From assembly GCA_047618185.1 (NCBI GenBank), contig JBLHKZ010000070.1, positions 1 through 22,090 of the forward strand: 22,090 nucleotides of DNA. Direction: 5' to 3'. The notes below the pieces were generated by a model. The model was not told the DNA's origin. It saw only the letters and a program-made list of their open reading frames with translations, and did not search any database. Below are positions 7,701 through 13,493 of the stretch, in pieces (within the stretch, counting starts at the first letter, position 1; each line of letters opens with the position of its first letter). The position numbers were made by a program, and so were the translations under genes. Source of the stretch: JAYPEY01 sp047618185. GTDB lineage: Bacteria > Verrucomicrobiota > Verrucomicrobiia > Limisphaerales > JAYPEY01.

Positions 7701-10318
7701 ATCATTGGGCGTCGAGGACCGGACAGGGAGCCCTGCTCAACTGGGTGGTCGGCAACGCCCTGCTCCCGGAGACGGACACCAACCCCAATCATGAGGGCAT
7801 TCAGATCGTGGACCGTTCGACCGTGCCGGAACTTCAGCAACTTGTCTCCCTGGCCGACGGGCTGCAGACCGCGATGGAAAATGCGGAGGCGGGACTGTCG
7901 CCCCTGGGAGTCCCCAAGGATGGGCTCGCGTTCGATATCAACCCCAACGCAGTGGTGGGCACGGACGATGGAACCCACTTCGAACAGGTCTACCAACGAG
8001 CCACGGCCGGGCTGAACAACGCGGTCGTCGCGTTTGACGACGCCAAGGACGTGACTCGCCTGCTGCGTTCCGAACAGGATTCACTGGCCGAGATCCAGGC
8101 TCAGGTCGCCAGTCAGGAACGGGCTTTTACCAACGCCCTGGTCGAGCTTTACGGCACGCCTTATCCGGACGACATCGGCCCCGGCAAGACCTACAATCAG
8201 GGATACGCCGGGCCGGATATCGCGCACTACGTCTACGTGGATCTGCCAGAGCGGACCTTTCCGGATCTCTGGAGCTATACCGAAGGCGACGATTTTACGA
8301 TCAACATTCAGGACGTGGAGCCGTCGTGGCAGACCATCAACACGACCAGCTTTAACCCGGTGGCAAAGACCAATATCGTTGTGAATATCGGCTCCCATGG
8401 TTTCTTCGACAAACCCGCCGATTGGACCAGCCAGCGAGCGTCTCCGGGAAGCATTCAACAGGCGATCTCCGAGAAGATCATCGCTCATGCGAGAGTTCGT
8501 CAGGCGGTGAATGACGCGGTGGGGGCGGGCAACGATTTGGCGAAGGCGATTTCGCTGTTTGAGGCCAACGTAAAGACCCGCGGCGAGATTCGCGGTCTAA
8601 AGCAGGACCTGCTCATTGCGGAACAGACCCTGGAGGCCGCGCAGTTTGCCAACGATCTCTGGCAGCTTTATCAGGATTCCCTGATCGAGAACGTAATTAT
8701 CGCGGGCAACTCCACGTCGGAGGCATTACCGAAAAGCCTGGTCGTCGGTGTGGCCAGTGGCGGGGATCTGACCTCTGCCGGACGCGCGGCGCTCTATGCG
8801 GCGGGTCTTGGTTTGAAAACCGGTTTGGAGGCCGCGAGTCTGGCGCGTCAATCCGTGGTCAAAGCCCTGGAGTTGGCGACCGCCGTCACCCGGCGCTTTG
8901 TGGAATTCGATCAAATTGCCCCGCTCGAACGGCAGGAGGAATTGCGGCAGGCGGTCCACGAACTGGGCCTGCAGTTGAGCGATTCCCAGGTCATCCTGTG
9001 GACCATCAACGAGCGGCTGCGCGAGCGGGATGACGCGGATCGCAAATTGCGCGCCTTGATCGCCGAGGGCGACCGCCTCCAGTTGGAGCGCCAGATCTTC
9101 CGCCAGCGAACGGCGGCGGTGATTCAGGGCTATCGAACCCGCGACGCAGCCTTCCGCTTTTTTCGCAATGAAAAGCTGGAGCGCTACAAAACGCTCTTTG
9201 ATCTTGCGGCGCGCTACTCGTTGTTGGCAGCGAACGCCTACGACTACGAGACGGGCCTGTTGGATTCCACCGCCGGGCGCGCCTTTGTCGGACGCATCGT
9301 CAACTCACGCGCTCTCGGCGTCGTGCAGAATGGCGAACCGCAGTTTGCCGGCAGCGCCACCGGCGATCCCGGTCTTTCCAGCGCGCTGGCCGAGATGAAA
9401 GCGGATTGGGATGTGCTGCGCGGACGTCTTGGCTTCAACAACCCAGACGCCTACGGGACCACCGTTTCGTTGCGCTCCGAGAATTTGCGGATTCTGCCGC
9501 ACTCGGAAGGGGACGTGAATTGGAAGAACACGCTTCAGGGAGCGCGGAAGGCGAACATCCTGGATGATGCGGACGTGCGACGTTATTGCCTGCAGATCGA
9601 CAATGGAAGCGGTCTGCCCGTCCCGGGCATCGTGCTGGACTTCAGCACCACGATCGCCGACGGCCTCAACCTGTTCGGGAAACCCCTTGCGCCGGGGGAT
9701 CACTATTTCGATGTCAGCTCCTTTGCGACCAAGATCTTTGGAGTTGGAGTTGCGCTTGAAGGTTACATCGGTATGGACGATCCGGTCGCCAACGGCGGCG
9801 CAACGGGCGGCGCCTCCCCCGGCGATCCCAACGCGTCGTTTCTCGACCCCAACGCGCTGGTCGCGACGCCGCACGTTTATCTGATTCCGGTGGGCGTCGA
9901 TTCGATGCGCAGTCCTCCGCTGGGAGACGGCAGCACAGTCCGTTCATGGTCGGTGAACGATCTGGCCATTCCGATGCCGTTCAATATAGGCGCCTCCGAC
10001 TTTTCGACGCGACAGTTGTGGCAGTCGAGCGACTCGCTCACAGAGCCGTTGTTCAGCATCCGCAAGCATCAGGCGTTCCGTCCGGTTTCAACCACCTCGG
10101 TGTTCAGTCCGGATCTCTATGGCTCGAGCGGGAGCTTGCAACGCTCACAATTCACCAACAACCGGCTGGTCGGGAGATCGGTTTGGAACAGCCGCTGGAA
10201 GCTGGTGATCCCCGGCAAGAAGCTGCTCAGTAACCCGGACGAGGGCCTGGAGCGATTCATCCAGTCAGTCACGGATATCAAACTGCACTTTGTCACCTAC
10301 TCGTATTCGGGAAACTGA
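1763..10318 (+). CDS. Giant exported protein (2851 aa) with P-domain pieces, Ig-like domain and Tc-toxin-A-like C-terminal part
   Basis: The frame opens at 1682, but the ATG at 1763 begins a clear signal peptide (MNRLIRFMAAFILATSACLS, cut near VRA-VEP). Two related modules, about residues 365-465 and 790-925, share a (E/D)xGxRIxPP start and a WPxxxxRYxLxWP core. Between them lie parts of a proprotein-convertase P-domain: a C-terminal-like half (residues 608-636, GVWKLYVTDDASGDSGSIDAW) and, after it, an N-terminal-like half with HTYPDDLDIFLVSPAG at 687-702. An Ig-like domain (LPGGLTIDGLSIAGTP) lies near 1120-1200, and a dockerin-like acidic loop near 1858-1880. The region 2226-2490 is strongly helical and probably coiled coil. 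It leads to FDLAARY (from 2479) with AYDYE just after, then to a beta-rich end (WKLVIPG at 2812, DIKLHFVTYSYSG at the C-terminus). The end resembles Tc toxin A subunits. No protease or glycosidase catalytic motif was seen. It is the first gene of a likely four-gene operon. Confidence 0.85.
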   Translation: MNRLIRFMAAFILATSACLSVRAVEPTPLEIRQHLVPNNLQSDFGVPIGGDAPAGNESAGSVNPPGLNQFQGLVSFGAIPGLTSNEWRTVSGSAVLNDGMTEFSAAVAQQMRLPVARSNGVVTIVQRRAQIGATYQSRQVSFQFGSVIEVPETDEDGLLLTEVVSTAYWLPEPYTTADHAGESYYWSPNSGQVFAIQAGPVSVTWKKAVPYSEANLPGSYMNVNGFVGGEQQIPNFETNGANIFLLHTARYVASGSAVKAPRKMYWTEREFRTLGKPVAVPTARVGAVTIVYNSNFPEAVTNEFRGPGYTSPTVGTTNQPLPELRTLWYDPAQGAMFAHNQEGRVFLELLGDPRTDGSRQHLGFEIVDVFKQPIPVDVPIELGERILPPAPGALDALFPEPVQPQGQGVSFAHQRNLAGVDAVELYATRETRNQNDYLVHWLEAGQQGLKWPELFARYQLSWPTDEARYSHFVRPLIATEAEARETAVALATENVPTIEYQDPLDRPRAKFTEDFRFYTWLDETQPAHRTLLRFTSDDNVAFERVFSWLDTSLKNESFDGTVATNLTTVADVLAYPDALATYQSDLADHNVSVAVVNYANYLAARTRGVNGVWKLYVTDDASGDSGSIDAWRLEVLTDSGQLIFQNSDGLTIPSSGPATPDFPSTITVAGVNDSVIRVSVLVVGFSHTYPDDLDIFLVSPAGKVCVLMSDAGGGNPGFAGINAGFQDGTSTLPDATPLGNFYYTPANFGGSEEAAPPGETGPVLTTLSALLLPAPTVVTEPIAPIAPTEPTFFPDRFTAPRVIDATVDVGQRIGPPAGEQGATGAYLAGHINQREGTSFNPGAYTDPLAGGFEAANQGAIIPVNAVPGSDRLEVLWFRRNAASAGFNAANAASGFRTIYWPSVIGRYNLQWPASPREIVLASKLGSGTLDPLEAVGSIYRQPDASAAGYNPNEEHAIMSGGMAFATRDDLNLTGGAIPAVLTGASATYSSAPFVLLDYTAADGRPAMSAFNVLREKPSAGWVFDYIEPAGRLLQPPPPLSFLADPVEGSGDTAINYNREPIGGDGDLPVGWTGALESGIYSNYVQFTYRDRNQDFWIYRGLHSGPPVLEAGAYDTEAAGFGSLPAGTAVVGQPFQYTVHVSREDRYLGLTNNTVLPGGLTIDGLSIAGTPLSPSSAANLELVVYDLYDHTRVTNTLSLTVIASGSVIAQAPLLLNSTNSHTGSIVTFSDRPPSLAASPAPTNSFTMRYYYKTDAKFDWPGHPNPPATGSIVPYLRPAGSMDDPGSKETAALDIVYRPVWPVLDAGNRPIATLPFGGTLTVPGSDFPGLPGVRDFKTARVLYQQSIGLNVTDAPSSAVLHDATRGKFSDLEDAGLDGIPASVRADLYQGRYYFPNLPPHLATRLYMDPNRGASGSLVLTGEFKEDRYLLLNVLRGTDLTDAFNLCPPADALNHTRWTNAIGSLSTILETFAENPSVPGDYNYVKTELNDPVGVQELAEIVSDNVAVDSYALSATGPGSGYVTLVEAGGNGKFTQPGDPVSLHVFKIGGSLFNGDLAIIESDNPLSELISFQHTADLAGRFDEFEYQWKIAAPVDGQPPANLAGDYQDLVMGGNLPRYTLGGAGVEALGDNYLTLRYRPLNATHPLYDARPAATATNWSDWTTPRLAEGWIKRVLAGINPFNQRTSDLFNNQVNTDVSLITQAGGRWEGDVALNSDTINNYGLIEIYETVLRRGRSLSIESGFNYGPANDALLLAAGYLNDLYMLVGNEAKADAANPTIGIGTADNTYGDIATALFSFKGQVPTLLEEELALLRGRDDFLVPGVQEAPYYNRLPWNYTRGIDSGEAVYAVNYNIQENPNQDPDGVINADDAELMFPQGHGDAYGHYLTALKGYFSLLINSKFDWVPRVEAVNIQGKAVSVDYQDERKFVSAAVAAADAGRQVFDLTWRKDFESVEDAGWEHFSAERVNDRRTPSATRHWGMDHWASRTGQGALLNWVVGNALLPETDTNPNHEGIQIVDRSTVPELQQLVSLADGLQTAMENAEAGLSPLGVPKDGLAFDINPNAVVGTDDGTHFEQVYQRATAGLNNAVVAFDDAKDVTRLLRSEQDSLAEIQAQVASQERAFTNALVELYGTPYPDDIGPGKTYNQGYAGPDIAHYVYVDLPERTFPDLWSYTEGDDFTINIQDVEPSWQTINTTSFNPVAKTNIVVNIGSHGFFDKPADWTSQRASPGSIQQAISEKIIAHARVRQAVNDAVGAGNDLAKAISLFEANVKTRGEIRGLKQDLLIAEQTLEAAQFANDLWQLYQDSLIENVIIAGNSTSEALPKSLVVGVASGGDLTSAGRAALYAAGLGLKTGLEAASLARQSVVKALELATAVTRRFVEFDQIAPLERQEELRQAVHELGLQLSDSQVILWTINERLRERDDADRKLRALIAEGDRLQLERQIFRQRTAAVIQGYRTRDAAFRFFRNEKLERYKTLFDLAARYSLLAANAYDYETGLLDSTAGRAFVGRIVNSRALGVVQNGEPQFAGSATGDPGLSSALAEMKADWDVLRGRLGFNNPDAYGTTVSLRSENLRILPHSEGDVNWKNTLQGARKANILDDADVRRYCLQIDNGSGLPVPGIVLDFSTTIADGLNLFGKPLAPGDHYFDVSSFATKIFGVGVALEGYIGMDDPVANGGATGGASPGDPNASFLDPNALVATPHVYLIPVGVDSMRSPPLGDGSTVRSWSVNDLAIPMPFNIGASDFSTRQLWQSSDSLTEPLFSIRKHQAFRPVSTTSVFSPDLYGSSGSLQRSQFTNNRLVGRSVWNSRWKLVIPGKKLLSNPDEGLERFIQSVTDIKLHFVTYSYSGN

Positions 10319-10330
10319 AACCACTTGAAC

Positions 10331-10360
10331 CACGAATGAACACGAATAGACACGAATCAG
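10331..10360 (+). repeat. Three tandem 10-bp units (CACGAATNNN)
   Basis: CACGAATGAA, CACGAATAGA and CACGAATCAG follow one another without a gap, directly after the giant gene's stop. The repeat covers the first in-frame ATG (10336) of the next gene. Similar CACGAAT arrays recur in intergenic DNA of PVC and other bacteria, as far as I recall. It looks more like a dispersed intergenic repeat than coding sequence. Confidence 0.75.
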
Positions 10361-10374
10361 AGGGGGCTAGATCA

Positions 10375-11202
10375 TTGATTGTCGGCCTCCTTCTTTCAGC
10401 CTTATGCCTGACGCCTTCAGCCTTAGTTTACGCCTTCCCTCCGTCGCCTGATCACGTGATCTTTGGCGTGGTGCGTGACGAGCAGGGGAATCCGATCAAC
10501 ATTGATGAGGCTGAGGTCATTCTCACCACGGGCGCCGGCATCGAGATCAAGACGACCGTCAAACCTAACCTTGCGCCGGGCGTAAATTACCGAATGCGCG
10601 TGCCGATTGATTCTGGGCTGACCGCGGATCCCTACAAACCCACGGCGCTGTCACCGACCGTTCCGTTCCGCATGACCGTGAAGATTGGGACAGTCACTTA
10701 TCTGCCGATCGAGATGGTCGGGGATTTCAAGGACCTGGGCCAACCGGCCGGGGAGACGCGTTTGGATCTGACGCTTGGTGAGGATCTCGACGGCGACGGT
10801 CTGCCCGACGCCTGGGAGCGCGCTCTGTTGAAGGCGGGACAAGCGCTGTCGGACATCAATCCGGGCGACGACGCCGACGGCGACGGGATGAGCAATCTCA
10901 ACGAATACCTCGCGGGCACCTACGCGTTCGATTCCGGTGATGGATTTACGCTGGCGATCGCGGGGATGAATGAGGGGAGGGCGGTCCTTGAGTTCACCGC
11001 CATTCGGGGGCGGAGTTATTCGATTCAGCGATCCAGCGATTTGCAAACATGGGATACGGTGTTGTTTCGGATTCCGGCGGAAGGAGCCGAGGCGGGGACG
11101 CGGAACTTGTATCAGGCCACGGATGTGCGGGTCCTTCGAATCGAGGCCGAGCCGGGCGCGGAGGATGGTCCTTCGGGCTTCTTTAAACTGATTCTTCAAT
11201 AA
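10375..11202 (+). CDS. Exported protein with DxDxDG calcium-binding motifs
   Basis: The ATG at 10336 lies inside the 10-bp repeat. I prefer the TTG at 10375: GAGGGGG lies 8 bases upstream, and the frame starts directly with a signal peptide (LIVGLLLSALCLTPSALVYA). The first domain (about residues 25-135) begins DHVIFGVVRDEQGNPI, a beta-sandwich-like opening. It is followed by DLDGDGLPDAWE and DDADGDGMSNLNEYLAGT, the paired acidic loops typical of thrombospondin-3/EF-hand-like calcium binding. The last 85 residues (RGRSYSIQRSSDLQTWDTV, ending FFKLILQ) are the C-terminal domain seen on many verrucomicrobial exported proteins. It lies 56 bases after the giant gene from this start, and 8 bases before the kelch gene's first ATG. 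Probably a secreted partner of the giant protein; no enzyme motif is visible. Confidence 0.8.
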   Translation: MIVGLLLSALCLTPSALVYAFPPSPDHVIFGVVRDEQGNPINIDEAEVILTTGAGIEIKTTVKPNLAPGVNYRMRVPIDSGLTADPYKPTALSPTVPFRMTVKIGTVTYLPIEMVGDFKDLGQPAGETRLDLTLGEDLDGDGLPDAWERALLKAGQALSDINPGDDADGDGMSNLNEYLAGTYAFDSGDGFTLAIAGMNEGRAVLEFTAIRGRSYSIQRSSDLQTWDTVLFRIPAEGAEAGTRNLYQATDVRVLRIEAEPGAEDGPSGFFKLILQ

Positions 11203-11210
11203 CCGCCGCG

Positions 11211-12887
11211 ATGCGACTCGAATCTCGACAGAGTTCCAGCGGACGTGGGAAAAGCGGTTTCGCAGACCGCTTTGTCAGTCGTGAAGGTATCGAATCGAGT
11301 TCGAATATTGGAGCAAGCTCGCTAATTTCCCCCATTCGATTCCTCCTGATTGCCTTCGTGATATTGACGTTGAGCGCCGTGTGTTCCGCGCAAACGTCTG
11401 CCTTCACGTATCAAGGACAACTCAGCAGTGAGGGAGCGCCTGCAACGGGGGACTTCGATTTTCAATTCACGATTTACGACGCGGCCAGCGATGGCGCATC
11501 GCTGGCGGGTCCGCTGTCAGCGTCTGCGGTGCCCGTGACGAACGGCGTTTTCACGGTGACCCTGAATCCGGGCGCCGGGGTGTTTACAGGCGCAGAGCGC
11601 TGGCTGGAGATTGCGGTTCGCGCCAATGGCAGTCCGTCCGCCCATACGATTCTGATGCCGCGTCAGCAGTTCGCTGCGGCGCCTTACGCTATGTTTGCAT
11701 TGGCGACCGCGCCCCAGCCGGTGAATCTCCCTTCGGGTGTTTCGATTTCCTCCGCCTCGGCGAGCGACACAGGTCTTCTGGGCCAGGGGTATCAACAATT
11801 CGCCAGCGTGCCCGCGCCAGTGTGGAGCAACGGCGGTTCCGATAATCAACCTTCACCGCGCTACCGACACTCCACGATCTGGACAGGACAGGAGATGTTT
11901 GTCTGGGGCGGCAATCTCAGCGCCGGTTCTTACTCGGCCGCGGGCGGACTATATCGTCCGGACACGGGCCAATGGACTACAACCTCCACGATCGACGCGC
12001 CCGCGGCGCGAAGCGATCACAGTGGGGTCTGGACGGGCCAGACGATGATTATCTGGGGCGGGTTCGGAGCGAACGGATATCTGGACACTGGGGGACGCTA
12101 CGATCCGGCGTCGCAGACCTGGAGCACGGTTACGATAATGGACTTTCCCAGAGCGAGAAGCGGTCACTCGGCGATTTGGAACGGAAGCCGGATGATTATC
12201 TGGGGCGGTCAGGATGGCGGCGGGCTGCTCAACGACGGGGGGCTCTACGATCCTGTGGCCGAATTCTGGGGCATACTCCCGCAGTCGAATCGACCGGAGG
12301 CGCGCAAAAATGCCAGCGCTGTTTGGGCCGGTGATCGGTTCCTGATCTGGGGTGGAGAAGGGGACTCCGGCGAGTTGAACACCGGCGCGCGATTGATCTT
12401 CGACGGGGGCGGCGTTCCTCAAGCGTGGCAGAGCATCAGCCTCGTGAATGCGCCTTCGGCGCGGAGCGGCCATGCCGCGGTCTGGACTGGATCGAGAATG
12501 ATTATCTGGGGCGGCAGGCGTGCTGGGACATTTCTCAACGACGGCGCGAGCTACGATCCGATTGCCGACACGTGGACGGCTCTTCCCGCAGTGAGCGCGC
12601 CAGGCGGGCGAGCAGACTCTGGCGCGGTATGGACCGGCAGCGAGGCGTTGGTTTGGGGTGGCGAAGGGGCCGCGGGTTCGCTGGCAAGCGGCGGAGCCTA
12701 CAATCCAGCGACGGATGCTTGGCGGCTTCTTTCCAACGGCGGAGGACCGATCGCGCGCAGTGGCGCCGGCACGGTTTGGTCGGGCTCGGAATTGCTCGTG
12801 TATGGCGGGCGCTCGAATGGGAGTCCGGTTGCCGCGCTTCAGCGCGTTAACCCGCAGCCGACCTGGTATTTTTATCGCAAGCCATGA
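11211..12887 (+). CDS. Exported fibre-head plus kelch-repeat (beta-propeller) protein
   Basis: The head domain (residues 66-165: AFTYQGQLSSEG to APYAMFALATA) matches the head of the fibre protein at the window start. Seven kelch-type units of about 48 residues follow (215-558). Each has the pattern PxARSxHxAVWTGxxMIIWGG, about 10 residues, G-x-YDPxxxxW, enough for one closed seven-bladed propeller. The signal peptide (FLLIAFVILTLSAVCSA) is preceded by about 40 residues of Ser/Arg-rich sequence if the ATG at 11211 is used. No later ATG or GTG fits, so either the extension is real or a rare ATT/ATC codon is the start. No Shine-Dalgarno site is seen. The gene overlaps the next by 4 bases (ATGA), which implies translational coupling. 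Kelch propellers usually bind proteins or glycans; the ligand here is unknown. Confidence 0.8.
   Translation: MRLESRQSSSGRGKSGFADRFVSREGIESSSNIGASSLISPIRFLLIAFVILTLSAVCSAQTSAFTYQGQLSSEGAPATGDFDFQFTIYDAASDGASLAGPLSASAVPVTNGVFTVTLNPGAGVFTGAERWLEIAVRANGSPSAHTILMPRQQFAAAPYAMFALATAPQPVNLPSGVSISSASASDTGLLGQGYQQFASVPAPVWSNGGSDNQPSPRYRHSTIWTGQEMFVWGGNLSAGSYSAAGGLYRPDTGQWTTTSTIDAPAARSDHSGVWTGQTMIIWGGFGANGYLDTGGRYDPASQTWSTVTIMDFPRARSGHSAIWNGSRMIIWGGQDGGGLLNDGGLYDPVAEFWGILPQSNRPEARKNASAVWAGDRFLIWGGEGDSGELNTGARLIFDGGGVPQAWQSISLVNAPSARSGHAAVWTGSRMIIWGGRRAGTFLNDGASYDPIADTWTALPAVSAPGGRADSGAVWTGSEALVWGGEGAAGSLASGGAYNPATDAWRLLSNGGGPIARSGAGTVWSGSELLVYGGRSNGSPVAALQRVNPQPTWYFYRKP
11251..11273 (+). other. Perfect 8-bp hairpin in the 5' end of the kelch gene
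   Basis: AAAGCGGT (11251-11258) pairs perfectly with ACCGCTTT (11266-11273) across a 7-nt loop. It lies 40 bases after the kelch ATG and well before the signal-peptide codons, in the part whose coding status is doubtful. It could be a processing or attenuation site between operon genes, or part of a dispersed repeat. Confidence 0.5.
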
Positions 12888-13393
12888 ACGGAAAAATCGT
12901 GCGCGCAGTTGGTTTGAGAGCGGGGCGGAGAGGGATACTTGCGCGGCTTTCGCTGATCGCAATCGTCCTGCTTTTGTCATCCTCCTCGTCGCTGTTCGCG
13001 CAGTCCTTCTCAATTGAACGGCAAGTCATCGCGGCCGGCGGGGGAATCAGCAGCGGCGGGAATTTTTCTGTGACGGGAACCATCGGCCAATCCGATGCGG
13101 GACGGACCCTGACGGGCGGGAACTTTGCGGTGCAAGGCGGATTCTGGAGCGCCTATGTGGCGATTCAAACGCCGGGCGCCCCGTTGATTGCCATCGTTCA
13201 GGTTGGAAACACAGTGGAGATTCGCTGGCCCGCCGCCGGAGGCGCCGGCTTTGCGCTGGAAGACTCCGGAAACGTTGGTCCCGGCGCCGTTTGGAGTCTT
13301 TTCGCGGGACAACCCACAATCGTCGAAGGGCAGAACGTCGTGACAGTCCAGGCGCAGGCCGGGAATCATTTTTATCGCCTGCGCCGGCCTTGA
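12884..13393 (+). CDS. Small exported protein of the verrucomicrobial 'GTIGQ' type
   Basis: The 169-residue protein starts at an ATG that overlaps the kelch stop (ATGA), the last gene of the operon. An Arg-rich n-region leads to the hydrophobic LSLIAIVLLLSSSSSLFAQ, a signal peptide. The mature part has the pattern GGGISSGGNFSVTGTIGQSD then GGNFAVQGGFWS, followed by a C-terminal domain running from PGAPLIAI to HFYRLRRP. I recognise this layout from many short exported proteins of Verrucomicrobiota; they have no assigned function. No cysteines, catalytic motif or lipobox are visible. It ends 26 bases before a large hairpin that probably closes the operon. Its position suggests it is made together with the giant, calcium-binding and kelch proteins. 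Confidence 0.8.
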   Translation: MNGKIVRAVGLRAGRRGILARLSLIAIVLLLSSSSSLFAQSFSIERQVIAAGGGISSGGNFSVTGTIGQSDAGRTLTGGNFAVQGGFWSAYVAIQTPGAPLIAIVQVGNTVEIRWPAAGGAGFALEDSGNVGPGAVWSLFAGQPTIVEGQNVVTVQAQAGNHFYRLRRP

Positions 13394-13419
13394 TCGTCTC
13401 GGCCTGGCTGACGCTTGAA

Positions 13420-13482
13420 ATGGGACGCCGAGGACGGCATCCCTCTCCATCATTGAGACGGACGCCGTCCTCGGTGTCCCAT
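13420..13482. terminator. Long hairpin between convergent genes, likely bidirectional terminator or palindromic repeat
   Basis: The 26-base arm at 13420-13445 matches the reverse complement of 13457-13482 at 23 of 26 positions (core CCGAGGACGGC) around an 11-nt loop. It lies between the stop of the plus-strand operon (13393) and the stop of the minus-strand haem protein (13494). There is no T-run on either side, so it may be a repeated palindrome that also works as a transcription barrier. Confidence 0.6.
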
Positions 13483-13493
13483 CTCGGAAGCGC

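Noticed and set aside
10395..10425. Direct repeat TTCAGCCTTA spaced 21 bp
   Set aside because: Falls in the signal-peptide codons (LLLSALCLTPSAL) and is explained by hydrophobic low-complexity coding.
11949..13013. 354-codon minus-strand frame opposite the kelch gene
   Set aside because: Its apparent periodicity mirrors the kelch repeats on the other strand; no domain of its own.
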